DNA of 25,701 nucleotides, taken from positions 1 through 25,701 of the forward strand of contig JABDBT010000022.1 in assembly GCA_013288465.1 (NCBI GenBank), written 5' to 3'. Source of the DNA: Bacteroidota bacterium (lineage in GTDB: Bacteria; Bacteroidota; Bacteroidia; Sphingobacteriales; Sphingobacteriaceae). The translations under genes and the position numbers were made by a program. Positions 1 to 7,155 of the stretch are shown one piece after another; the first letter of the stretch is position 1; the number at the start of each line of letters is the position of its first letter. The notes below the pieces were generated by a model. The model ran no database searches and had not been told where the DNA came from. It worked only from the letters and a program-made list of their open reading frames with translations.

Positions 1-74
1 TGGGCGAGGGAGTTAATGATCTGCAATTATTTGATCGGCAGGCTTTCGTTAGCTCGTTGTTTAAATCTTGATTC

Positions 75-512
75 CACTGATTGATTTTTGATTTCACCGA
101 TTTTTAATGGAAAAATTTGAAAACGATATTTTAACTGAAAAGATTATAGGTTGCTGTTTCAAAGTTCATACTGAGTTAGGGCCAGGTTTTGTTGAAAGAA
201 TTTATGCTAATGCATTGCATCATCAGTTAGCAAGTGAAAATTTAAGCTTTGTGGCTGAAAAAGAATTCAATGTTAGTTTTAAAGATCAGTTTGTCGGAAA
301 ATTCAGGTGCGATCTTTTTATAGAAAATAAAGTTATTGTTGAGCTTAAATCGGTAACAGGGCTTATACCAAAACTATTCCAAACGCAATTATTGTCATAT
401 CTAAAGGCAAGTAAAGTTAAAACCGGGTTATTAATAAACTTCGGTAATCCAAGTTGTGAGGTAAAACGATTATCAGTATAGTGCGGTGAGATCAAAAATC
501 AATCAGTGTAAT
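75..512. repeat. Inverted repeat pair bracketing the GxxExxY gene
   Basis: The left arm at 75-98 and the right arm at 485-508 are inverted copies that match at 23 of 24 positions, and similarity continues outward for a few bases (71-74 against 509-512). The shared word is a variant of ATCAAAAATCAATCAGTG. More copies of the same vocabulary (AATCGGTGCAATC, AATCAGTGTAATC) continue from 526 to about 560, right up to the start codon of rimO. The arms enclose exactly one gene with almost no extra sequence. Confidence 0.85.
107..481 (+). CDS. GxxExxY family protein (PD-(D/E)XK nuclease-like)
   Basis: Small 124-residue protein of the GxxExxY family (PDDEXK_3 type). The name-giving motif is visible as GFVERIY (G27, E30, Y33). 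A PD-(D/E)XK-like core follows: D69 in FRCDLF, then E79 and K81 in VIVELKSV, with a trailing QTQLLSYLK helix from about residue 92 that is typical of the family. It has no signal peptide or membrane segment, so it is probably cytosolic. The biochemical role of the family is not established; the fold suggests a nuclease, but that is inference. The length is normal and the gene looks intact. It is AT-rich compared with rimO. An almost perfect 24-base inverted repeat starts 4 bases after the stop and ends 8 bases before the start, so gene plus repeats form a compact cassette. No promoter was recognised. Confidence 0.85.
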   Translation: MEKFENDILTEKIIGCCFKVHTELGPGFVERIYANALHHQLASENLSFVAEKEFNVSFKDQFVGKFRCDLFIENKVIVELKSVTGLIPKLFQTQLLSYLKASKVKTGLLINFGNPSCEVKRLSV

Positions 513-566
513 CTAAAAAAACAATAATCGGTGCAATCATATTATAATCAGTGTAATCAAAAATAA

Positions 567-1898
567 TTGAAAACAAAAGAAATTTATCAGCCTAAAAAAG
601 TAAGTAAACCCCGTGTAAACGTGGTGACTTTAGGCTGTAGCAAAAATATTTACGATTCCGAGATCCTGATGGGCCAGCTTAAAGGCAACCATTTTGATGT
701 GGTGCATGAGGCTGAAGCAGGTAAAGACGACATTATCGTAATAAACACCTGTGGGTTTATTGATAATGCCAAGCAGGAATCCATCGATACCATTTTACAA
801 TACAGCGAATTAAAAGATCAGGGCAAAGTTGGTAAAGTGATCGTCACCGGTTGTTTATCTGAACGGTATAAACCTGAGTTGGAATCAGAGATCACTAATG
901 TTGATGGATGGTTTGGTACTAATGATCTGCAAAACTTGTTAACATCTGTCGGCGCTGATTATAAACATGAGCTTATAGGCGAACGCTTATTAACTACTCC
1001 TTCGCACTTTGCTTATTTTAAAATTGCCGAGGGCTGTAACCGCCCCTGCTCCTTTTGTGCTATCCCGTTAATGCGCGGTAAGCATGTAACCAGCCCGATT
1101 GAGGATTTGGTAAAAGAAGCACAAAAGTTAGCCAAAAACGGCACTAAAGAACTAATACTCATTGCCCAGGATCTGACCTATTACGGCCTCGACCTGTATG
1201 GCAAACGTAATTTGGATGAATTGCTTCGCCGCATATCAGATGTAAACGGCATTGAGTGGATAAGGCTGCAATATGCTTATCCATCCGGGTTCCCGATGGA
1301 GATTTTGGATGTAATGAATGAGCGTGAAAACATTTGTAAGTATATGGATATGCCTTTGCAGCATATCAGCGATAATATGCTTAAATCCATGCGCCGTGGT
1401 ATCACCAAACAAAAAACTATCGATTTGGTAAACCAGATACGTGATAAAGTGCCCGGCATCGCTATGCGTACCACCTTAATAACCGGTTACCCCGGCGAAA
1501 CGGAGCAGGATTTTGAAGAAATGCAGCAATGGGTTGAAGAAACTAAATTCGATCGTTTGGGCTGTTTTACTTACTCACACGAAGAAAAAACACATGCGCA
1601 CCAGTTAATTGATGATGTGCCCGATGAGGTAAAGCAGCAACGTGCTGACGCGATAATGGAAATACAGCAAGGCATTTCGTTTGATAAGAACCAGGAAAAA
1701 ATTGGCCAAACCTATAAAGTGCTGATCGATAAAAAGGATGGCAATTACTTTGTTGGCCGTACCGAATTTGATTCGCCCGAGGTTGATAATGAAGTCTTAA
1801 TAGATGCGAGTATTGATTACGCCACAGTTGGCAGCTTTGTTAATGTACAAATTGACAACGCCGAAGACTTTGATCTTTATGGACATATTGTAAAATAA
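567..1898 (+). CDS. rimO: Ribosomal protein S12 methylthiotransferase RimO
   Basis: RimO is a radical-SAM enzyme that methylthiolates an aspartate of ribosomal protein S12. The N-terminal MTTase domain shows its three cysteines at C24 (TLGCSKN), C62 (NTCGF) and C96 (VTGC), which hold one Fe-S cluster. The radical SAM CxxxCxxC motif is C157, C161 and C164 (CNRPCSFC). A C-terminal TRAM RNA-binding domain covers about residues 375-443. The total of 443 residues fits the family. SKN after the first cysteine and the PLMRGKH context favour RimO over MiaB. The start is TTG at 567; no ATG lies upstream in frame, and the preceding 40 bases are repeat sequence, so the native leader may have been replaced. 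bshC follows after about 100 bases. Confidence 0.95.
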   Translation: MKTKEIYQPKKVSKPRVNVVTLGCSKNIYDSEILMGQLKGNHFDVVHEAEAGKDDIIVINTCGFIDNAKQESIDTILQYSELKDQGKVGKVIVTGCLSERYKPELESEITNVDGWFGTNDLQNLLTSVGADYKHELIGERLLTTPSHFAYFKIAEGCNRPCSFCAIPLMRGKHVTSPIEDLVKEAQKLAKNGTKELILIAQDLTYYGLDLYGKRNLDELLRRISDVNGIEWIRLQYAYPSGFPMEILDVMNERENICKYMDMPLQHISDNMLKSMRRGITKQKTIDLVNQIRDKVPGIAMRTTLITGYPGETEQDFEEMQQWVEETKFDRLGCFTYSHEEKTHAHQLIDDVPDEVKQQRADAIMEIQQGISFDKNQEKIGQTYKVLIDKKDGNYFVGRTEFDSPEVDNEVLIDASIDYATVGSFVNVQIDNAEDFDLYGHIVK

Positions 1899-1920
1899 AC
1901 CATTTTCAATAACCATAATT

Positions 1921-1949
1921 TTTGATGCCGTTGGGATATTCTATATTTG
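1921..1949 (+). promoter_or_regulatory. Probable bshC promoter
   Basis: A TATATTTG box at 1942-1949 matches the Bacteroidota -7 consensus TAnnTTTG, with TTTG at 1921-1924 as a possible -33 element. The 17-base spacing is slightly shorter than usual. The predicted transcript start is near 1956, about 45 bases before the bshC start codon. The leader would contain a TCCGCC/GGCGGA hairpin (1966-1971 with 1977-1982) flanked by AAATTCG words. Confidence 0.5.
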
Positions 1950-2001
1950 AATTCTTTAAATTCGATCCGCCGTTTGGGCGGACGAAATTCGAAATCAAAA
2001 C

Positions 2002-3603
2002 ATGGATATTGCCTGTATAAGCTATCGAGACACGGGGTTTTTCTCCCAAACTATCAGCGATTATATCGATGATGCTCCCCAATTAAGGCCATTTTATAGC
2101 TATCGACCGGATATTGAAGGTTTTTCAAAATTATTAGCTAATAAAAAGGTTGTTGCTAATCGTGATGTTTTAGCTACCGTTTTAACTGATCAATACAAAA
2201 GGATTTCGAATTTCGGATTTTCAATTTCGGATTTGGTCAATAGTAATATAGAATTACTTAAAGCAGATAATACTTATACCATTACCACCGGCCACCAACT
2301 CAATATATTTGCCGGGCCGTTATACTTTATTTATAAAATAGTAACCACTATTAAGCTGGCAAAAGAGTTAAAAGCATCATTCCCTGATAAAAACTTTGTG
2401 CCTGTTTACTGGATGGCTTCGGAAGATCATGATTTTGCCGAGATCAGCTATACCGACATTGGTGGTAAAAAAGTGCATTGGTGGTACGAGGCACAGGGTG
2501 CAACAGGCCGGATTGACCCGCATAGTATCCGCAAGGCCTTAAATGAATACAAAGGCGCTTTAGGTTTAGAAGGCCACGCGCCCGAACTGGCAGCCATAGT
2601 CGAAAAGGCCTACGCCGGTTTTGATAAACTGGCCGATGCTACCCGCTATTTAGTTAACGCCTTGTTTGGCCAATACGGCCTGGTCATAATTGATGCCGAT
2701 GACACTCGTTTTAAAAAACAGTTTGCCCACATCATTGAGCAGGATATTATTGAACAAAACAGCTTTAAGAACATAACTGCCACTAACGAAGATCTGCAAA
2801 AGTTAGGGGTGCATATACAGGTTAACCCCCGCGAGATCAATTTTTTTTATTTGCAGGATAAATCGCGCGAGCGCATTGTATTTGAAAACGATGCCTACCA
2901 GGTATTAAATACCGAAACACAATTTACCAAAGCTGAGTTGCAACGCGAAATTCTCGAACACCCCGAACGGTTTAGCCCCAACGTGGTGATGCGCCCTTTA
3001 TACCAGGAATGTATTTTGCCAAATATCGCTTACATAGGCGGTGGTTCTGAAGTGGTTTACTGGCTGGAGCTTAAATCAACTTTCGAACATTATGAGGTTG
3101 ATTTTCCGGTTTTGATATTGCGTAATTCGGGGTTGGTTATCCCTAAGGAACCGGCTGCGAAGATCAAAAAAATGGAACTTACCGCCGCCGACCTGTTTAA
3201 AAGCACCGATACCATTAAAAACGATTGGGTAAAAAAACATAGTGAGCATACTTTAAACTTACAGGAAGAATGGCGCGAACTGCAAGCTATTTTTGAAAGG
3301 CTCAAACTGCGTTCACATAAAATAGATGCCACGCTTGCACCTTCTGCCGAAGCGGTACAAGCCCGCTTAAAAAAGGCGATAGACAACCTTGAAAAGAAAC
3401 TGGTTAAAGCCGAAAAGAGAAATTACCATACCCGCCTGGAACAAATTGACCAGATAAAAAGCGACCTATTCCCAAAAGACGGCCTGCAGGAACGCACCGA
3501 GAATTTTGGCTTAATGTATGTTAAATGGGGCCAGCAATTTATTGACGAACTGATCAGGAACTTTGAACCGCTGGATTTTAAGTTTGCGGTGTTGACGGAG
3601 TAA
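2002..3603 (+). CDS. bshC: Bacillithiol biosynthesis cysteine-adding enzyme BshC
   Basis: BshC catalyses the last step of bacillithiol synthesis, adding cysteine to glucosaminyl-malate; bacillithiol is the low-molecular-weight thiol of many Firmicutes and Bacteroidota. The 533 residues match the family length. Recognisable blocks are TTGHQLNIFAGP (about 95-106) and PVYWMASEDHDF (about 134-145) in the nucleotide-binding-like core, NVVMRPLYQECILPNIAYIGG in the middle, and a charged helical, probably coiled-coil stretch at about 420-480. It is cytosolic, with no signal peptide. No bshA or bshB gene is in the window, so the pathway genes are dispersed, as is common. The ATG at 2002 fits the family N-terminus. 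Downstream is a palindromic repeat that may end transcription. Confidence 0.95.
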   Translation: MDIACISYRDTGFFSQTISDYIDDAPQLRPFYSYRPDIEGFSKLLANKKVVANRDVLATVLTDQYKRISNFGFSISDLVNSNIELLKADNTYTITTGHQLNIFAGPLYFIYKIVTTIKLAKELKASFPDKNFVPVYWMASEDHDFAEISYTDIGGKKVHWWYEAQGATGRIDPHSIRKALNEYKGALGLEGHAPELAAIVEKAYAGFDKLADATRYLVNALFGQYGLVIIDADDTRFKKQFAHIIEQDIIEQNSFKNITATNEDLQKLGVHIQVNPREINFFYLQDKSRERIVFENDAYQVLNTETQFTKAELQREILEHPERFSPNVVMRPLYQECILPNIAYIGGGSEVVYWLELKSTFEHYEVDFPVLILRNSGLVIPKEPAAKIKKMELTAADLFKSTDTIKNDWVKKHSEHTLNLQEEWRELQAIFERLKLRSHKIDATLAPSAEAVQARLKKAIDNLEKKLVKAEKRNYHTRLEQIDQIKSDLFPKDGLQERTENFGLMYVKWGQQFIDELIRNFEPLDFKFAVLTE

Positions 3604-3623
3604 TACTTATTTTCAGTCGGCAA

Positions 3624-3751
3624 ATTTGGCTAAAGCCGTTATTACTGACACCATTTTAACCGTTGGCTAAAGCCGAACGGCAATTAGAGTTTATTGCCGT
3701 CCCTTTTAAGGGACGGGAGAGTAAAAAACAGTATCGCGGCTTTAGCCAAAT
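3624..3751. repeat. REP-like palindromic element (GGCTAAAGCC type)
   Basis: Perfect 15-base terminal inverted repeats lie at 3624-3638 (ATTTGGCTAAAGCCG) and 3737-3751 (its reverse complement). A further GTTGGCTAAAGCCGAAC copy is at 3662-3678, an ACGGCAAT/ATTGCCGT hairpin at 3677-3700, and a near-perfect palindrome centred on CCCTTTTAAGGG at 3697-3716. It encodes nothing. The layout resembles a small non-autonomous palindromic element, and it could also terminate the bshC transcript. Confidence 0.75.
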
Positions 3752-3787
3752 AGTCAATAGACATGCCAAAGGATACAGAGTTAGTTT

Positions 3788-4324
3788 ATGACCTTTAATT
3801 CCACCATCCTCACCCTTCCCGGCCTGGGCAATTCGGGGCCGCAGCACTGGCAATCTGTTTGGGAGCGTGAGCATAACTTTTTACGTGTTGAACAAAAAGA
3901 TTGGGAAACACCGGTATGCGCCGACTGGATTGAAACCCTCGATCAAACCATAAAACAATTTGACCCGGGCAAAGTGATATTGGTTGCGCATAGCCTTGCC
4001 TGTACTACGGTTGCCTATTGGGCGCAAAAGTATAATACCCTCATAAAAGGCGCTTTATTGGTTGCCCCAAGTGATACCGAAGCGGATACCTATCCGCCTG
4101 GCACAACCGGGTTTATGCCTGTACCGCTAATCAAACTACCCTTCCCCTCAATAGTTGTAGCCAGTAGTAATGATTATTATGTAACTACTAACCGCGCCAA
4201 ATTATTTGCTGATAGCTGGGGTAGTGAGTTTGTAAATATTGGCGATGCCGGGCATATTAATGTAGCATCTGGTTTTGGGGATTGGGATGCGGGACTGGAG
4301 TTGTTAAAGCGATTGGATATATAG
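3788..4324 (+). CDS. RBBP9/YdeN-family alpha/beta hydrolase
   Basis: A 178-residue serine hydrolase of the RBBP9/YdeN group (Ser_hydrolase family). The N-terminus TLPGLGNSGPQHWQSVWE is the family signature, with the oxyanion-loop-like PGLGNSG and the HWQ block. The catalytic triad can be assigned as Ser69 in the nucleophile elbow VAHSLAC, Asp129 in ASSNDYYV and His156 in GDAGHIN. It has no signal peptide, so it is cytosolic. The natural substrate of bacterial members is generally unknown; esterase activity is the safe expectation. It is a single gene with repeat elements on both sides (3624-3751 and 4342-4552) and no clear operon partner. The ATG at 3788 fits the family start. Confidence 0.88.
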   Translation: MTFNSTILTLPGLGNSGPQHWQSVWEREHNFLRVEQKDWETPVCADWIETLDQTIKQFDPGKVILVAHSLACTTVAYWAQKYNTLIKGALLVAPSDTEADTYPPGTTGFMPVPLIKLPFPSIVVASSNDYYVTTNRAKLFADSWGSEFVNIGDAGHINVASGFGDWDAGLELLKRLDI

Positions 4325-4341
4325 CCCACCCACCACCGAAA

Positions 4342-4552
4342 CGTCATTGCGAGTAATAAAACCCCGAGGGGTTCTGAAGCTGAAATGACATGTAAAACAC
4401 AACACGTCATGGGTAGGAACGAAGCAATCCCTGCATACGCTAATCAATATCCACAATGTTTGATGTAAGAAAAAAGCCGCCTTTATCTCCTAATGATATT
4501 ACTTGTACGTTGACTGTCCTGTGAAGAGATTGCTTCGTTCCTCGCAATGACG
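4342..4552. repeat. MITE/REP-like element with 12-base terminal inverted repeats
   Basis: Perfect inverted ends CGTCATTGCGAG (4342-4353) and CTCGCAATGACG (4541-4552) enclose about 210 bases. An internal GAACGAAGCAATC (4417-4429) pairs with GATTGCTTCGTTC (4528-4540), 13 of 13. No coding potential is evident. The sequence type (CGTCATTGCGAGGAACGAAGCAATC) is one I recognise as a dispersed intergenic repeat in Bacteroidota genomes. The right end stops about 18 bases before the -7 box of the next gene. Confidence 0.75.
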
Positions 4553-4569
4553 CGTGGTGTGTTATTTAA

Positions 4570-4577
4570 TATATTTG
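4570..4577 (+). promoter_or_regulatory. Probable -7 box of the Ldh-family gene
   Basis: TATATTTG matches the TAnnTTTG consensus. Its end is only three bases before the preferred ATG at 4581, so the predicted transcript start (about 6-7 bases downstream of the box) falls at or just after the start codon. No convincing -33 box is seen. Confidence 0.45.
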
Positions 4578-4580
4578 CAC

Positions 4581-5657
4581 ATGCTAATCTCCGAATCTGC
4601 TCTGCGTACTTTCACCAAAAACATTTTCCTATCTATAGGCTGCAGCGATGAACATGCAACTTTGGCTGCCGATGTACTATTGCGCGCCGACCTGCGCGGA
4701 ATAGACTCGCATGGCGTAGCCCGTTTAACAGGCTATGTGCGGTTATGGGAAAAGAAACGGATCAATACCAGTCCCAACATCCAGATAGTGCATGAAACGC
4801 CTACAACAGCCACCGTTGATGGCGATGCAGGATTAGGTTTGGTGGTTGCGCCCTTTGCTATGAAAATTGCAATCCAAAAAGCGGAGCAGTTTGGTTCAGG
4901 ATGGGTGGCTATCCGTAATTCGAACCATTTTGGTATAGCAGGGTACCATGCGCTGATGGCGGTTGAAAAAGATATGATAGGCTATGCCATGACCAATGCC
5001 AGTCCGTTGGTAGCGCCAACCTTTTCAAACGAACGGATGCTGGGCACCAACCCTATGTGCTACGCTTTCCCGGCGGGTAAATACGCGCCGGTAATTGTTG
5101 ATATGGCTACTTCGGCGGCGGCTAATGGTAAATTAGAGATAGCCCAACGTTCGGGCAAACAAGTGCCAGAGGGATGGATACAGGATAAAAATGGCAATTT
5201 TACTACCGACCCGCACGCGCTAAAAAGCGGCGGCTCATTATTACCATTGGGCAGCGACCGCGGGCATGGCAGCCATAAAGGGTTTGGTTTAAGCGCAGTT
5301 GTTGATATATTTTCGGGCGTATTATCCGGGGCAAATTACGGCCCGTGGGTGCCGCCGTTCGTTGCTTTTTTAGAACCTGCCACCAATCCCGTGGGTCAGG
5401 GCATTGGCCATTTTGTTGGCGCTATGCGTGTTGATGGTTTCCGTCCGGCGGATGAATTTAAAGCCCATTTAGATAACTGGATCGAGCGTTTTAAATCAGC
5501 AAGCCCTATTGACCCTGCTCAAAAAGTTATCATCCCCGGCGAACCTGAGGCCGAAGCCGAGATCAACACAAAGAAAAACGGCATCCCCGTAGTTGATGCC
5601 GTTGTAAATGATTTGAATGAATTAGCAAAAAAGTTTGGGATTAGCCCCCTTGCCTAA
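4581..5657 (+). CDS. Ldh-family (malate/L-lactate/ureidoglycolate type) NAD(P)-dependent dehydrogenase
   Basis: A member of the Ldh_2/MDH2 oxidoreductase family, whose enzymes reduce or oxidise 2-keto/2-hydroxy acids (malate, sulfolactate, ureidoglycolate and similar) with NAD(P). From the ATG at 4581 it has 358 residues, the usual length. Signatures are LRADLRGIDSHGVARLTGY (catalytic S43, H44, R48), the NSNHFGIAGYH block (113-123), the TNPMCYAFPA cofactor loop and the HKGFGLS helix (232-238). A nine-codon longer frame with a GTG start at 4554 exists, but its extra residues run into the repeat element and do not look like the family N-terminus. The substrate cannot be decided from sequence. 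It is convergent with the second lepB, 42 bases away, across an ATCCGAAAT repeat. Confidence 0.9.
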   Translation: MLISESALRTFTKNIFLSIGCSDEHATLAADVLLRADLRGIDSHGVARLTGYVRLWEKKRINTSPNIQIVHETPTTATVDGDAGLGLVVAPFAMKIAIQKAEQFGSGWVAIRNSNHFGIAGYHALMAVEKDMIGYAMTNASPLVAPTFSNERMLGTNPMCYAFPAGKYAPVIVDMATSAAANGKLEIAQRSGKQVPEGWIQDKNGNFTTDPHALKSGGSLLPLGSDRGHGSHKGFGLSAVVDIFSGVLSGANYGPWVPPFVAFLEPATNPVGQGIGHFVGAMRVDGFRPADEFKAHLDNWIERFKSASPIDPAQKVIIPGEPEAEAEINTKKNGIPVVDAVVNDLNELAKKFGISPLA

Positions 5658-5704
5658 ACCGAATTTTTAAATCCGAAATTGAAATTCCGAAATCCGAAAT
5701 CAAT
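5658..5704. repeat. ATCCGAAAT-word repeat between convergent stops
   Basis: Direct copies of AAATCCGAAAT and AATTCCGAAAT fill the whole gap between the Ldh-family stop (5655-5657) and the lepB stop (5700-5702); the lepB stop codon itself lies in the last word. No clear complementary arm is present here, unlike the 22637-22723 array, which shares the vocabulary. Confidence 0.7.
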
Positions 5705-7145
5705 CTATCCCTCTAAACAACCTGCTCCAGCGTATTTTGCTGAAGAATGAGCCATTATCATCCCAGCTCATCCATATAAACAGGGCTTTGCCTACAATAT
5801 GGTCTTCGGGCACAAATCCCCAGAAACGTGAATCGAGCGAGTCATGGCGGTTATCACCCATCATCCAGTAATAGTTCATTTTAAACGTGTAGGTAGTTGT
5901 TTTTACACCGTTTATTAATATATCATTACCAACCTGCTGCAGCGTGTTACCCTCATAAACGGTAATACTGCGGCGATAAATAGGCAGCGTAAGGCTATCT
6001 AATTTTACCGTCCACCCTTTTTTAGGGATAATAACAGGCCCGTAATTATCTACGTTCCAATTATAGATATGATCTTTTGCCTGATGCTGGCTGTTTGGAA
6101 AAACAGAAAGATCCTGCGTGTTTTTTATGGCTATGTTTTGCGTAACTGTTTTAATGTTTGCATAACCTTTTAAAGCCGTGGCAGTTTCTTTTGTCATAGT
6201 TGGAGGCCCTCCATCATAACTAGTAATATGCAGGTCCACTAACAATTGGGGATTTACATCGCCATTTGTTGTAACAGTATAATCAGTTTGTTCTTGCGTG
6301 GGATTAGCTGCAGCTTTACCGTTTACATATACCTGTGCATCCACCAGGCTAATAGTATCGCCGGGCGTACCCTGGCAGCGTTTAATGTAGTTTTCGCGTT
6401 TATCTTCCGGACGACAAAATGGTGAGTCGGCCTCCATTGGATAGTTAAATACTAACACATCTCCTTTTTTAACTTCACTAAAACCCGGTAAACGATGATA
6501 TGGAAATTTAAGCCCATCCCAATAGGCTTTAATTCCGATGGTTGGCATAGTATGATTAGCAAACGGGTAAGCAATAGGTGTCATAGGTAACCGGGCACCA
6601 TAATTAAGCTTGCCAACAAAAAAAGAATCACCAACTAATAATGATCTTTCCATTGCAGGAGTTGGAATAGTATAGGCCTCAATAAAGAAAGCGCGAATTA
6701 GTATAACCGGCAGCAAAACAAGAACAAGCCCTCCCGTCCATTCTAATGCGGCTATTTTTCTTGTTTCCGGGTGTTGTTGTTTAAACGCATCAGTTGTTGA
6801 TGGCCCCCAGTATTGGGTGTTATCAAACCCCCATTTAGGCAAGAAAATAAATGATAAAAATATACCTGCGGCTTTATCACGTAAAGTAAACTTTCCATAT
6901 GATTTAATGAAATCAATATAGACTCCTATACCCACTATTACATTAACAACAGGAATAAATAACCAAATTAACCACCATCCAGGCCTGCCACTTAGTTTAA
7001 GCACGATATAATCTGAATAGACAGGAATAAGACCCTTCCATCCCGGCTGACCGGCCTTTTCAAAAAGTTTCCAATAACCTATATAAACTAAAAGCAGGAC
7101 AGGGGATAGAATTATATACAAACCGATCAGCGTATCTATCCCCAC
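5700..7145 (-). CDS. lepB: Signal peptidase I paralogue lacking the catalytic serine
   Basis: A 481-residue membrane protein, tandem paralogue of the lepB immediately upstream (10-base gap). About residues 1-110 form a DUF5684-like hydrophobic domain with several membrane segments; another membrane segment (about 138-155) leads into the S26 peptidase domain. The expected catalytic box reads TIPTPAMERSLLVGD: the nucleophile position is Ala164 (GCA), where the paralogue and E. coli LepB have Ser before Met. The general base Lys255 (NYIKRCQGTPGD) and the C-terminal MGDNRHDSLDSRFWGFVPEDHIVGKA block are intact. The start is GTG at 7145; no upstream ATG exists before an in-frame stop. The C-terminal roughly 120 residues are nearly identical to the paralogue, suggesting gene conversion. 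As read, it should be peptidase-dead by the Ser/Lys mechanism, possibly a regulatory or structural partner. Confidence 0.88.
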   Translation of the reverse strand: MGIDTLIGLYIILSPVLLLVYIGYWKLFEKAGQPGWKGLIPVYSDYIVLKLSGRPGWWLIWLFIPVVNVIVGIGVYIDFIKSYGKFTLRDKAAGIFLSFIFLPKWGFDNTQYWGPSTTDAFKQQHPETRKIAALEWTGGLVLVLLPVILIRAFFIEAYTIPTPAMERSLLVGDSFFVGKLNYGARLPMTPIAYPFANHTMPTIGIKAYWDGLKFPYHRLPGFSEVKKGDVLVFNYPMEADSPFCRPEDKRENYIKRCQGTPGDTISLVDAQVYVNGKAAANPTQEQTDYTVTTNGDVNPQLLVDLHITSYDGGPPTMTKETATALKGYANIKTVTQNIAIKNTQDLSVFPNSQHQAKDHIYNWNVDNYGPVIIPKKGWTVKLDSLTLPIYRRSITVYEGNTLQQVGNDILINGVKTTTYTFKMNYYWMMGDNRHDSLDSRFWGFVPEDHIVGKALFIWMSWDDNGSFFSKIRWSRLFRGID

Positions 7146-7155
7146 AACACGTTGC

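Noticed and set aside
3656..3874. A 72-residue minus-strand frame
   Set aside because: It is made of the palindromic element and the antisense of the hydrolase gene start; no independent support.
4554..4580. GTG start nine codons upstream for the Ldh-family gene
   Set aside because: The extra codons lie across the repeat end and the -7 box; the family N-terminus matches the ATG at 4581.
5700..7145. Calling the second lepB a pseudogene
   Set aside because: The frame is complete and all conserved blocks other than the serine are intact, so loss of activity by substitution is more fitting than gene decay.
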